From assembly GCF_013403865.1 (NCBI RefSeq), contig NZ_JABFDK010000006.1, positions 150,867 to 214,866 of the forward strand: a stretch of DNA of 64,000 nt, written 5' to 3'. The translations under genes were made by a program, and so were the position numbers. The notes under the pieces are model-generated. The model ran no database searches. It was not told the origin of the DNA and saw nothing but the letters and a program-made list of their open reading frames with translations. This document shows, in pieces, positions 7,847 to 17,002 of the stretch. Source of the DNA: Winogradskyella costae (GTDB lineage Bacteria > Bacteroidota > Bacteroidia > Flavobacteriales > Flavobacteriaceae). The stretch's first letter is position 1, and the number at the start of each line of letters is the position of its first letter.

Positions 7847-9211
7847 ATTTACGCAATACTAGACATAGAAACCACTGGTGGAAAGTTCAATGAAGAAGGA
7901 ATTACAGAAATTGCAATCTACCAGTTTGACGGCCATAAAGTAACAGATCAATTCATTTCATTAGTTAATCCGGAACGAGAGATTCAACCCTTTGTTGTTA
8001 ATCTTACAGGTATTAATTCCAACATGCTTAAAAATGCACCAAAGTTTTATGAGGTGGCCAAACGCATAGTTGAGATTACTGAAGATTGCATTATAGTCGC
8101 TCATAATTCTTCCTTTGACTATAGGATCCTTAAAACTGAATTTAAACGTTTAGGCTTTCCATTTAAAAGAAAAACACTTTGTACTGTTGAGCTGTCTCAA
8201 CAACTCATTCCCGATATGCCCTCGTACAGCTTAGGCAAACTAACGCGTGCCTTAGGAATTCCGATGAGCGATAGACATAGAGCTAATGGTGATGCTATGG
8301 CTACAGTAAAGCTATTTAAAATGTTACTCAACAAGGATCTAGACAAGGTTATAGTAAAGGATGCCATTAAGATTGAAAAAAAATCGAATATCGCACCCAA
8401 TCTAAAAGATATCATAGAAGAATTGCCTTCAGATACTGGAGTGTATTACATTCACAATGTAAACGGCGAAATCATTTACATTGGTAAAAGTAATAATATT
8501 AGAAAGCGAATTATACAGCATTTCACAGGAACAAATTCAAAGTCTAAAAAAATTCAAAGATTAGTTAGTACGGTCACTTATGAAAAAACAGGAAGTGAAT
8601 TAGCTGCTTTATTAAAGGAAAGTGCTGAAATAAAAGCAAATAAACCTATTTTTAATAGAGCCCTACGACGTACTGTTTTTACACACGCCTTATACAGTTC
8701 TACCGACGACAATGGCTATGTCAATCTTTTTATCGATAAATCTAATAGAGAAGACACACCTATTACAACATTTAGTAATAGAGCTAGTGCTAAAAATTTT
8801 ATGTTTAAAGCCGCAGAAGATTATAATTTGTGTCAAAAACTTACGGATTTGTACGACACTAAAACAAGTTGTTTTAAATATGAAGTAAAAGAATGTCACG
8901 GAGCCTGCATTAATGAAGAGCCTACCGTGACTTATAATGAAAGAGTTCATTCGCTTATAGAAAAATACAGCTACGCTAATAAAAACATGCTTATCATTGA
9001 TAAAGGTCGTGATATTGAAGAGAAAAGTGTGTTTTTAATTGAAAATGGTATTTTTAAAGGGATGGGATTTTTTGACTTAAACTATCAGATAAATAATAGA
9101 TCTATATTGACGTCCCTTATAACTCCTATGGAAAATAATAGGGATACAAAGCATATCATTCAGAGTTATATGAGAAGAAATAAAAGACTCAAAATTATTG
9201 ATTTAAACTAA
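7847..9211 (+). CDS. DnaQ-like 3'-5' exonuclease fused to a GIY-YIG (UvrC/Cho-like) nuclease
   Basis: A two-nuclease fusion, probably for DNA repair. An N-terminal DEDDh exonuclease (about residues 1-165) shows YAILDIETTGG (Asp6, Glu8), AHNSSFD and HRANGDA. A GIY-YIG domain (about 195-275) has GVYYI...IIYIGKSN, followed by a UvrC-like cysteine patch CFKYEVKECHGAC. The first ATG is at 8024, but that would remove the catalytic DxE. The frame is open upstream to a TAA at 7832 and holds no ATG, GTG or TTG there; ATT at 7847 falls exactly where homologs have Met (MYAILDIETTGG). I therefore give 7847 as a non-canonical start. The next gene begins 5 bases after the stop. Fusions of this kind are known in other phyla. 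Confidence 0.8.
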   Translation: MYAILDIETTGGKFNEEGITEIAIYQFDGHKVTDQFISLVNPEREIQPFVVNLTGINSNMLKNAPKFYEVAKRIVEITEDCIIVAHNSSFDYRILKTEFKRLGFPFKRKTLCTVELSQQLIPDMPSYSLGKLTRALGIPMSDRHRANGDAMATVKLFKMLLNKDLDKVIVKDAIKIEKKSNIAPNLKDIIEELPSDTGVYYIHNVNGEIIYIGKSNNIRKRIIQHFTGTNSKSKKIQRLVSTVTYEKTGSELAALLKESAEIKANKPIFNRALRRTVFTHALYSSTDDNGYVNLFIDKSNREDTPITTFSNRASAKNFMFKAAEDYNLCQKLTDLYDTKTSCFKYEVKECHGACINEEPTVTYNERVHSLIEKYSYANKNMLIIDKGRDIEEKSVFLIENGIFKGMGFFDLNYQINNRSILTSLITPMENNRDTKHIIQSYMRRNKRLKIIDLN

Positions 9212-9216
9212 AATAT

Positions 9217-11163
9217 ATGATTTATAGATTTACAATTGTAGCACTATTAATTACTTTTTTAGGTTTCTCACAAGATTATAATGTGGCGATGACCGTTACT
9301 AAAAGTGATTTAGAACTCAACTCTTATTCTAAAGACTCTACAGCAAACGCCTTAGTTATATATGATTACGGAAATAGTTTTATAGATGAAGAAAGCTTTT
9401 GGTTAAGATTTCAAACCGAACAAAAGATTAAAATTTTAAGAACAGAAGGCATTGATAGAGGCCAATTTGAGGTTCAACTTTACAAAGGAAAATCCTCTAA
9501 AGAAAAAATTGAAAATATAAAAGGCACAACCTATAACTTAGAAAATGGTAAAATCGTAAAAACACATTTAACGAAAGCAGCCATTTTTTTAGAGGAAAAC
9601 GAAAACTACACATTAGTTAAATTTGTTTTGCCTAATGTAAAAGTAGGAAGTGTAATCACCGTAAGCTACGAAACACAGTCTCGATTTACAACTAAATATC
9701 AACCATGGTTTTTTCAAGGTAACGATCCTGTTTTATACAGTGAATACAATACAAGTATTCCTGCTAATTATGAATACCATAAAAAACTTGTGGGCAACAT
9801 TCCTTTGGACACGCATGATTTAAGTATAAAAAGAAATTGTTTAGTACTTGGATATGGAGCAAGCGCAGACTGTACTATTTCTAAATTCATCATGAAAAAC
9901 ATTCCTGCTTACAAACCTGAAGATTATACAACCACTGCTCTAAATTATATTTCTAGAGTAGAATATGAGATGAGTGTTTTTAAGACGTTTGATGGTAAAA
10001 TTGATGAAATGTCTAAAACATGGAAAGACGTTGATAAAGAGCTAAAAATTGACTCCGATTTTGGCGGACAAATCAGTAAAAAAAGTCTCGTAAAAGGTAT
10101 TTTACCCGATTCTATTTCTTCCATTTCTGATAATCTTACAAAAGCAAAATCGATTTACAAGCATATTATTAATAACTATAAATGGAATGGGAAATTTGAC
10201 CGCCATGATGTTTCTGTAAAAACACTGACCAAAGAAAAAGTAGGTAGCGCATTCGAAATGAATCTATTACTAGAGAACCTCTTGTCCAGTGAAGATATTA
10301 AGGTCTTTCCTATTTTAATGTCTACTAGAGGAAATGGTTTAGCTACGAAAGTATATCCTGTACTCACGGACTTTAACTATGTAATAGTGAAAGCCATAAT
10401 AGATGATGAAGTTTATTTTTTAGATGCCACAGACCCTTACCTAGCCTATGGAGAATTACCCTTTAGAGCTTTAAATCAATATGGACGACTAATGGATTTT
10501 GAAGATGGTAGTTATTGGGAAGACATTACCGTTAAAGATTTTTCTATGCGAATACATCGTGTTGCGCTCTCTTCTTTAGAAGATGAACAATTAATTGGTA
10601 ATATTCAAAGTACATTTAGAGGTTACCATTCTCACAATCCTAAACAACGATACGACGAGAACCCAATTACTTATTTAGATAAAAAAATAAACAACCATAC
10701 AGATATAACCATTGATAACCATGAAGTTATAAATTTCAATACCTCTGAGTCAAGTTTTAATGAGCGAATGGATATTGTTCTTGAACCCGAATTTATTGGT
10801 AATAAAATATATTTGAATCCGTTTATCATTAAATTTTTTGAAAAAAATCCTTTTCAACTTCAGGAAAGAACCTACCCTATCGATTTTGGTTATAAAGACA
10901 TTTATAACTATAGTATGAAAATAAATCTTAATGAAAATTTAAAAGTTCTCGAAATTCCAAAGGCTGTTAATTATGCATTACCGAATCACTCTGGTAATCT
11001 TATATTTAATGCAGAGCTACAAAATAACGAGCTTATACTTTATTTTAAAGTTACATTTAGCCTGCCAATTTATCCGGCTGAATATTATCCGTACTTAAAG
11101 TCGTTTATGGATAAAGTTGTCGAACTTCAAAACAACACTGTTATTGTTTTAGAAAAACAATGA
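9217..11163 (+). CDS. DUF3857 domain protein with transglutaminase-like fold
   Basis: A 648-residue exported protein with a signal peptide (MIYRFTIVALLITFLGFSQ). It has an N-terminal DUF3857 beta domain (about 50-230), a central transglutaminase-like domain (about 300-420) and a C-terminal DUF2569/DUF3858-type beta region. In the transglutaminase-like part the usual catalytic Cys position reads VGSAFEMNLLL with no Cys, and the conserved His position reads FNYVIVKA, while FLDATDPY keeps the Asp. It is therefore probably not an active protease and may bind peptides or sugars. Likely periplasmic. It follows the exonuclease gene by 5 bases. Confidence 0.8.
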   Translation: MIYRFTIVALLITFLGFSQDYNVAMTVTKSDLELNSYSKDSTANALVIYDYGNSFIDEESFWLRFQTEQKIKILRTEGIDRGQFEVQLYKGKSSKEKIENIKGTTYNLENGKIVKTHLTKAAIFLEENENYTLVKFVLPNVKVGSVITVSYETQSRFTTKYQPWFFQGNDPVLYSEYNTSIPANYEYHKKLVGNIPLDTHDLSIKRNCLVLGYGASADCTISKFIMKNIPAYKPEDYTTTALNYISRVEYEMSVFKTFDGKIDEMSKTWKDVDKELKIDSDFGGQISKKSLVKGILPDSISSISDNLTKAKSIYKHIINNYKWNGKFDRHDVSVKTLTKEKVGSAFEMNLLLENLLSSEDIKVFPILMSTRGNGLATKVYPVLTDFNYVIVKAIIDDEVYFLDATDPYLAYGELPFRALNQYGRLMDFEDGSYWEDITVKDFSMRIHRVALSSLEDEQLIGNIQSTFRGYHSHNPKQRYDENPITYLDKKINNHTDITIDNHEVINFNTSESSFNERMDIVLEPEFIGNKIYLNPFIIKFFEKNPFQLQERTYPIDFGYKDIYNYSMKINLNENLKVLEIPKAVNYALPNHSGNLIFNAELQNNELILYFKVTFSLPIYPAEYYPYLKSFMDKVVELQNNTVIVLEKQ

Positions 11164-11187
11164 TTTAACTTTTCGTACATTTAGAAT

Positions 11188-12084
11188 ATGGAATCGAACA
11201 AGAAATATACCTGGAAATCGATACTTCACGAAGTTATCTATGAAGCGGATACCCCCTCTGGAAAGCTTTTTGACATATTATTGTTGGTATTTATTATGCT
11301 CAGTATCGTTTTGGTAATGTTAGAGAGTGTGGTGAGTATTGATAGAGAGTACCATAGACTTTTATATATTGGAGAATGGATTGTTACCATATTATTTTCT
11401 GTTGAATACATTTTAAGAATTGTTTCTGTAAAAAAGCCGCTAAAATATATTTTTAGTCCTTTCGGAATTATCGATTTCTTATCAACCATACCAATGTATT
11501 TATCGTTCTTCTTTGTGGGCTCCCAAGCATTGGTAACTCTAAGAGCTTTGCGATTGCTTAGGGTCTTTAGAATTTTAAAATTAGCACGATACCTAGGCGC
11601 TTCTAACCAACTCAAAGATTCGATAATTGCGAGTCGTGTAAAAATTATGGTCTTTTTATTTGCCGTTATGATCTCTTCGGTAATCTTTGGTACCATTATG
11701 TATTTAGTCGAAGGAGAAGCTAACGGTTTTGATAATATTCCCAAAAGTGTGTATTGGTGTGTCGTTACACTTACAACTGTTGGCTTTGGAGATATAGCAC
11801 CACAAACTGCACTAGGTCAATTAATCACAACATTTATAATGATATTAGGTTATGGCATTATCGCTGTACCCACAGGAATTGTATCCGCAGAGTATGTTAA
11901 AACTAGTCAAAAAGCTGATAAAGAAAATGAAGCTTTAGAGCAAAATAATAAGGCAGCAATTAAGCCAAAACAAGATAATATAACGATCGATCTCAACTCG
12001 CAACACTGCGATTACTGTAATGTTTCAAACCATAGAGACAATGCTGATTTTTGTTATAATTGCGGACACCCTCTTCATCATTAA
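11188..12084 (+). CDS. Voltage-gated potassium channel with C-terminal zinc ribbon
   Basis: A 298-residue six-transmembrane channel subunit of the Kv/KvAP type. S1-S3 lie between residues 28 and 108. S4 carries regularly spaced basic residues (Arg119, 122, 125, 128, Lys131, Arg134). S5 is around 152-175, the pore filter TTVGFGD at 196-202 (potassium-selective) and S6 around 212-233. The soluble tail has a four-Cys zinc ribbon (Cys274, 277, 289, 292) closing the protein. Inner membrane; forms tetramers by family analogy. It lies between the DUF3857 gene and miaA with short gaps, with no functional link implied. Confidence 0.9.
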   Translation: MESNKKYTWKSILHEVIYEADTPSGKLFDILLLVFIMLSIVLVMLESVVSIDREYHRLLYIGEWIVTILFSVEYILRIVSVKKPLKYIFSPFGIIDFLSTIPMYLSFFFVGSQALVTLRALRLLRVFRILKLARYLGASNQLKDSIIASRVKIMVFLFAVMISSVIFGTIMYLVEGEANGFDNIPKSVYWCVVTLTTVGFGDIAPQTALGQLITTFIMILGYGIIAVPTGIVSAEYVKTSQKADKENEALEQNNKAAIKPKQDNITIDLNSQHCDYCNVSNHRDNADFCYNCGHPLHH

Positions 12085-12099
12085 ATTACAGATATTGTA

Positions 12100-13017
12100 A
12101 TGTCTAAAAAGTTCCAAAACTATATAATTGCCATTGTTGGTCCGACTGCCATTGGTAAAACCGCTTTAAGTATAAAACTAGCGCAACATTTTAATTCTGA
12201 AATTATATCTGCAGATTCTCGTCAATTCTTTAAGGAAATGGCTATCGGAACAGCTGTACCTTCCGATGAAGAACTAAAGGCTGCTTCACATCACTTTATT
12301 CAACATAAATCAGTTAAAGAACCTTTTAATGTTGGTGATTTTGAACGTGATGCCATTTCAAAAATTGAAGAATTACATCAAAACAACCCGACTGTGATTA
12401 TTGTTGGAGGTTCTGGCCTTTATGTTAAAGCAGTAACTATGGGTTTAGATTATTTTCCTGATGTAGATCCTACTATTAGAACGACCCTAAATCTTCAATT
12501 AGAAAGTGAAGGCTTATTACCTTTACAAGAACAATTGCAAAGTTTAGATCAGGAGGCTTACAACAGTATTGCGATAGATAATCCCAAACGTGTGATTAGA
12601 GCTTTAGAAATTTGTATCGGAACTGGTAAACCGTATTCTTCCTTTCTAACTAACTCTGAAAAGGATAGAGGATTTAAAACCATTCAAATCGGACTTAATG
12701 CAGACCGTTCTATTATCTATGATAGAATTAATCAACGTGTAGATATAATGATTGCAAACGGTCTATTAAAAGAAGCTAAAGCATTATTACCTTATAAAAG
12801 TCTCAATGCACTAAACACGGTGGGTTACAAAGAGTTGTTTGCTTATTTTGAGGGCGAATTCACTTTAGAATTTGCCATTTCTGAAATCAAAAAAAATACC
12901 AGACGTTTCGCAAAAAGACAACTCACGTGGTTCAGAAAAGACGAGTCCATTACTTGGTTTGATTATGAAACTGACGTTGAAGACATCTTAAACTACATAC
13001 ACACTCAAATTGAGTGA
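12100..13017 (+). CDS. miaA: tRNA dimethylallyltransferase
   Basis: Transfers a dimethylallyl group from DMAPP to N6 of A37 in tRNAs reading UNN codons. The P-loop GPTAIGKT is at residues 14-21, followed by the substrate motif IISADSRQFFKEMAIGTA and the C-terminal RRFAKRQLTWFRKD tRNA-binding motif. The length of 305 residues is normal. A bidirectional hairpin terminator follows the stop and separates it from the convergent response-regulator gene. Confidence 0.96.
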   Translation: MSKKFQNYIIAIVGPTAIGKTALSIKLAQHFNSEIISADSRQFFKEMAIGTAVPSDEELKAASHHFIQHKSVKEPFNVGDFERDAISKIEELHQNNPTVIIVGGSGLYVKAVTMGLDYFPDVDPTIRTTLNLQLESEGLLPLQEQLQSLDQEAYNSIAIDNPKRVIRALEICIGTGKPYSSFLTNSEKDRGFKTIQIGLNADRSIIYDRINQRVDIMIANGLLKEAKALLPYKSLNALNTVGYKELFAYFEGEFTLEFAISEIKKNTRRFAKRQLTWFRKDESITWFDYETDVEDILNYIHTQIE

Positions 13018-13039
13018 TACACAAACTATATTAAAACAA

Positions 13040-13066
13040 AACATCCAACTCAATGAGTTGGATGTT
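13040..13066. terminator. Bidirectional terminator between miaA and the response regulator
   Basis: AACATCCAACTCA (13040-13052) and TGAGTTGGATGTT (13054-13066) are exact reverse complements. On the plus strand a T-run follows, and on the minus strand the AAAACAAAA preceding it supplies one. It should serve both convergent genes. Confidence 0.85.
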
Positions 13067-13084
13067 TTTATATAAAGAACAAAC

Positions 13085-13792
13085 TTATTTATTATTAATT
13101 ACTAATCTGAAGCCTTCACCATGAATATTCAAAATCTCAACATTTGGATCTGGTTTTAAATATTTACGTAATTTTGCTATATATACATCCATACTTCTAG
13201 ATGTAAAATAATTGTCATCCCTCCAAATTTTTGTTAATGCTAATTCTCTCGGCATTAAATCATTTTCATGTAATGCTAACAAACGTAATAATTCATTTTC
13301 TTTTGGTGATAGTTTAGATGGTTCACCTCCGTCAAACTTAAGGAAACGCAATTTAGAGTTTAAATCAAAACGACCAATCTTAAATTCGAATTGCTTACTA
13401 TCTGCAACAGTATCTTTTGCCTTACGTTGCATTATAGCTTTAATTTTCATCAATAAAACCTCACTATCAAAAGGCTTATTTAAATAATCATCTGCCCCTA
13501 CTTTATAGCCTTTGAGTACATCCTCTTTCATGGCTTTCGCCGTTAAGAACACAATAGGCACATCTTCATTTTTTTCTCTAATCTCTTTGGCGAGTGTAAA
13601 ACCATCTTTGTAAGGCATCATAACGTCTAAAATACAAAGATCATAATCGTCCTTTTTGAACTTCTCAAAACCTTCCATACCATTTTTGGCATGTACTACG
13701 TCGTAATCGTTCATCATTAAATAATCTTTTAAAACAGTTCCAAAATTTGGATCGTCTTCTACCAAAAGAATTTTTTTATTTTGCTCTTCCAT
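13085..13792 (-). CDS. OmpR-family response regulator, RprY-like
   Basis: A 235-residue response regulator. The receiver domain has the acidic pocket VEDD (residues 11-14), phospho-acceptor Asp56 in LCILDVMMP, and the LTAK lysine motif. The C-terminal winged helix (about 135-232) has the OmpR-type pattern ending MDVYIAKLRKYLK...ILNIHGEGFRL. The closest pattern I know is Bacteroides RprY. The histidine kinase gene lies 9 bases upstream on the same strand, so the two form one transcription unit. Target genes are not identifiable here. Confidence 0.9.
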   Translation of the reverse strand: MEEQNKKILLVEDDPNFGTVLKDYLMMNDYDVVHAKNGMEGFEKFKKDDYDLCILDVMMPYKDGFTLAKEIREKNEDVPIVFLTAKAMKEDVLKGYKVGADDYLNKPFDSEVLLMKIKAIMQRKAKDTVADSKQFEFKIGRFDLNSKLRFLKFDGGEPSKLSPKENELLRLLALHENDLMPRELALTKIWRDDNYFTSRSMDVYIAKLRKYLKPDPNVEILNIHGEGFRLVINNK

Positions 13793-13801
13793 AATTCGTT
13801 T

Positions 13802-15370
13802 TTATGATATTAACGGCATCTTTATTATAAAAGTACTGCCTTTTCCTTTTTCACTTTCTACTGATATATGACCCTGATGGTCTTCTACAATCTTTTTAAC
13901 ATATGCTAAACCTAATCCGTGTCCTTTTACATTGTGCACGTTTCCTGTATGTTCTCTATAAAACTTTTCGAACACTCGTTTTGCAACGGCTTTAGACATT
14001 CCGTTACCTTGGTCAGCTATTTTCACAATGATATTGTTTCCTACATTTTCGGTATACACATCTATTTTTGGTGCATTGTCCGAATATTTAATAGCATTAT
14101 CCAATACATTAACAATAACATTAGTAAAGTGTGTATCGTTGGCCAAAACTGATGTTTGGTCTGCTTTTAAATGCGTTTTTACGTAACCCTTTCTATCTTC
14201 AACAATCAACTCTACGTGTGTAATAGCATCTTCGACTAAGTCGTGTAAGTCTATACGTTCCTTACTAATATTAAGCTCATTTTTATCTAGCTTAGAAATA
14301 CGCAATACATTTTCTACTTGTGCATGCATACGCTTATTCTCCTCTTTTATCATTCCTAAATAACGTAACACCTTTTCTTGGTCATTAATTATTTTAGGGT
14401 TTTTAATAGAGTCTAAAGCCAAATTAATAGTGGCAATTGGTGTTTTAAACTCATGCGTCATATTATTAATAAAATCCGTTTTTATCTGTGATATTTGACG
14501 TTGCCTTATTAACTGATATATAGCACTGGTATAAGCAATAATTATAATACCTGTAAATATTATTGAAAGAATAATCATCCAAAATATTGATGATATTAAA
14601 TACTTCTTTCTTTCAGGAAAATCAATCCAAAGATTGTAACTGCTTTCATTATTGTTATCTAAAAATATTTTAATGCCATGAGCATCTGGTGTCATTTCAA
14701 AATTTTGAGACTGTACTTTGGTTGCAAGATCATTATCATAAATGGCAAATTCAAAATCTAAACTTACCCCTTCATCTTCTAATTCACGTCTTAAAAAAGT
14801 TTCAACCTGAGTTGCTGTAACACGATTATAAACCAATTTATCTTTTAATAAATCTTTAAAAGAATCTGAATAAAACTGCTTCTCAAAAGCATTTAAAGAT
14901 GAATATTCTCTTATTCTAGTTTCTGGGTCTATTCGCCTTACACCATCTATAGTTGTAATATTATAAGTCTCGGTAATACGCTCACTATATAATTTACTGA
15001 TACTAAAACTATCTGCATCGATCTCGTTAAACAAGGAAGGCACTTTAAAACGCTCTTCTAAAACCGTATTACGATGTACTATGGTCTTATCATTAACATC
15101 ATCATCTTCTGCTATTAACAATTGTTTAATGATGGAAGAATCCATCTTATTCTCTTTGTTTAGATACGGTCCTATTTTATCGAAATAATTTCTAAGTTCA
15201 TATTCCTCAATAGCTTTAGAAACATAACTTAGCGAACGCTTTACACTAAACGTAAAGTTTTTATCCTCATTAATTATACTGTTATTTATAAAAAATGACT
15301 GCACAAAAATAATTCCAATGAGAGATAAACTCATTAAAACTATCAATAACACAAATAGCTTTTTGCTCAT
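13802..15370 (-). CDS. Sensor histidine kinase, RprX-like
   Basis: A 522-residue membrane sensor kinase. Transmembrane segments are at about 5-27 and 257-283, enclosing a ~230-residue periplasmic sensor of no recognised family. The H-box NMTHEFKTPIATIN carries phospho-acceptor His306. N-box (VLDNAIKYSDN), G1 (DQGNGM) and G2 (GHGLGLAYVKKIVEDH) complete the HATPase domain. It is the partner of the response regulator 9 bases downstream. The stimulus is unknown; Bacteroides RprX affects envelope and resistance phenotypes, but transfer of that role here is inference. Confidence 0.9.
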   Translation of the reverse strand: MSKKLFVLLIVLMSLSLIGIIFVQSFFINNSIINEDKNFTFSVKRSLSYVSKAIEEYELRNYFDKIGPYLNKENKMDSSIIKQLLIAEDDDVNDKTIVHRNTVLEERFKVPSLFNEIDADSFSISKLYSERITETYNITTIDGVRRIDPETRIREYSSLNAFEKQFYSDSFKDLLKDKLVYNRVTATQVETFLRRELEDEGVSLDFEFAIYDNDLATKVQSQNFEMTPDAHGIKIFLDNNNESSYNLWIDFPERKKYLISSIFWMIILSIIFTGIIIIAYTSAIYQLIRQRQISQIKTDFINNMTHEFKTPIATINLALDSIKNPKIINDQEKVLRYLGMIKEENKRMHAQVENVLRISKLDKNELNISKERIDLHDLVEDAITHVELIVEDRKGYVKTHLKADQTSVLANDTHFTNVIVNVLDNAIKYSDNAPKIDVYTENVGNNIIVKIADQGNGMSKAVAKRVFEKFYREHTGNVHNVKGHGLGLAYVKKIVEDHQGHISVESEKGKGSTFIIKMPLIS

Positions 15371-15442
15371 CAGTCAAATTTAACATTTTAACATTTAGTA
15401 TAAATTAGGTTTAACCTAACGTTAACAAATGAAAGTAGATAA

Positions 15443-16030
15443 TTAACGTTTTAGTATTTTAAGTAGCATATTATGAATATTTAGCGCTTGCTTCTTAGCT
15501 TCTTGCAGGTTATTATTAACAATAACAAAGTCAGATTTTGCTATTTTGTCTTCATCAGACCATTGATTTTTCATAATAGCCTTAACTTTTTCTTTTGAAA
15601 CATTGTCTCGTTTCATAACGCGTTGCGTTCTTAGATCTTCGTCTGCAACAACTGTTATTATATAATTGTATTGGTTTTGTAAATTGTTTTCAAAAATAAT
15701 GGCTACTTCCTTTATAACGTATTCCGCATCTTGATTATTAAGCCACTGTTTAAAATGCGCTCCAACTTTAGGATGCACTACAGCATTCATTTTAGAGAGT
15801 AGAGTTTTATCATTAAAAATTTTTGAAGCCAAATAGGGTCTATTCAATGTGCCATTGACATACGCCTCTTCCCCAAACAATTTTATCAGCTTTCGCTGAA
15901 TGATTTTTGAATTGTTCATTAGTTTTTTTGCTTCATCATCGGCAATATATACAGGGACACCGAATGATTTAAAATATTCTAATATAGTGGATTTACCACT
16001 CCCAATTCCGCCTGTTAATCCTACTATCAT
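15443..16030 (-). CDS. coaE: Dephospho-CoA kinase
   Basis: Last step of coenzyme A synthesis: phosphorylates the 3'-hydroxyl of dephospho-CoA. The N-terminal P-loop GGIGSGKST is at residues 7-15, followed by the substrate-binding DDEAKKLM and later HPKVGAHFKQWL. Length 195 residues, normal. Its start is 2 bases from the stop of the upstream YbbR gene, so they are cotranscribed. coaBC, for earlier steps of the same pathway, lies elsewhere in this window. Confidence 0.95.
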   Translation of the reverse strand: MIVGLTGGIGSGKSTILEYFKSFGVPVYIADDEAKKLMNNSKIIQRKLIKLFGEEAYVNGTLNRPYLASKIFNDKTLLSKMNAVVHPKVGAHFKQWLNNQDAEYVIKEVAIIFENNLQNQYNYIITVVADEDLRTQRVMKRDNVSKEKVKAIMKNQWSDEDKIAKSDFVIVNNNLQEAKKQALNIHNMLLKILKR

Positions 16031-16032
16031 AA

Positions 16033-16995
16033 CTAGAGTTCAATAAAATCTATTTGTTTTTGCTTTATATTGACATGTTTTATAAAACTTGGCTGCTTTA
16101 CCACTTTTGGTATTAAAAAAGTTTGATTGTCTTCTAATTCAGCATAATTACATTCCACTTTAAAGTCTAAAGCTTTTATGGCGTCATAATTTTCTAAATC
16201 TACATAATATGAAAGCGTAACAGTTTTAGGAAAATAATTAATTACAATAGTTTTTGGCTGATTAGTAATTACAATTGGCACCTCTATTATGCCTTCGGTA
16301 AACCGTGTAACATTACCGGACACCTCTAATGTTTTTGGAAACACTTCCACATGTTGGTAATCAGAAACATCTAACCTCACAATATGTTGAATATCACTTT
16401 TTATATCATTTAATACCAACTCTTCTGTAGTAATAGCCTTTATTTTATTCACCTCTTCTAACGGCCCAACAACTTTTACGCTGTCTATGTTAAAACGAAA
16501 TTCACCTTTTAAATCGTAACCAATAGCATAATTAATGGTTTTTTTAAATGTAACAGGAACAATCTTTGAAGCTCTTTTTGAGTACGCGATTAAGAGTGTA
16601 TCAGGCATCAAAGAAATGACCTCATAAGCACTACCTAATTGACTCTCAATAAGATATTTATGCTTTACAACATCGAACACAAAATTGTTAGACTTTAAAG
16701 TCACATCACTTTTTGCATTGATATCTAACGTCTTAGAGTTGTTAAATATAAAAGGCATTAAGGAAAATCCTTTTGCTTCTACGTAGGCGTTAATATAGTT
16801 CGCAGAATCGTTCTTTACGAGTATCTCATCAGCAACATTAACTAAATTTACTTTTAATTCTATAGTTTGCTTATAGTCGTTCGATAATTTAGAGAAAATT
16901 AAAAATACAAATGCAACTACGAAAAACAGCGTAAACAGTTTAACGTTTTTCTTTTTTAAATGGTGCAATATATTTTCGTTCTTTTTTGAAGCCAT
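16033..16995 (-). CDS. YbbR-like domain membrane protein
   Basis: A 320-residue protein with one N-terminal transmembrane segment (about 18-38, LFTLFFVVAFVFLIFSKLS) and a long extracytoplasmic part containing YbbR-type beta repeats (for example FNIDSVKVVGPLEEVNKI and HVEVFPKTLEVSGNV). In Firmicutes YbbR/CdaR proteins regulate diadenylate cyclase; whether this holds in Bacteroidetes is not known. Sits between a glycosyltransferase gene (7 bases) and coaE (2 bases) in a tight cluster. Confidence 0.8.
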   Translation of the reverse strand: MASKKNENILHHLKKKNVKLFTLFFVVAFVFLIFSKLSNDYKQTIELKVNLVNVADEILVKNDSANYINAYVEAKGFSLMPFIFNNSKTLDINAKSDVTLKSNNFVFDVVKHKYLIESQLGSAYEVISLMPDTLLIAYSKRASKIVPVTFKKTINYAIGYDLKGEFRFNIDSVKVVGPLEEVNKIKAITTEELVLNDIKSDIQHIVRLDVSDYQHVEVFPKTLEVSGNVTRFTEGIIEVPIVITNQPKTIVINYFPKTVTLSYYVDLENYDAIKALDFKVECNYAELEDNQTFLIPKVVKQPSFIKHVNIKQKQIDFIEL

Positions 16996-17002
16996 TTTGA
17001 AT

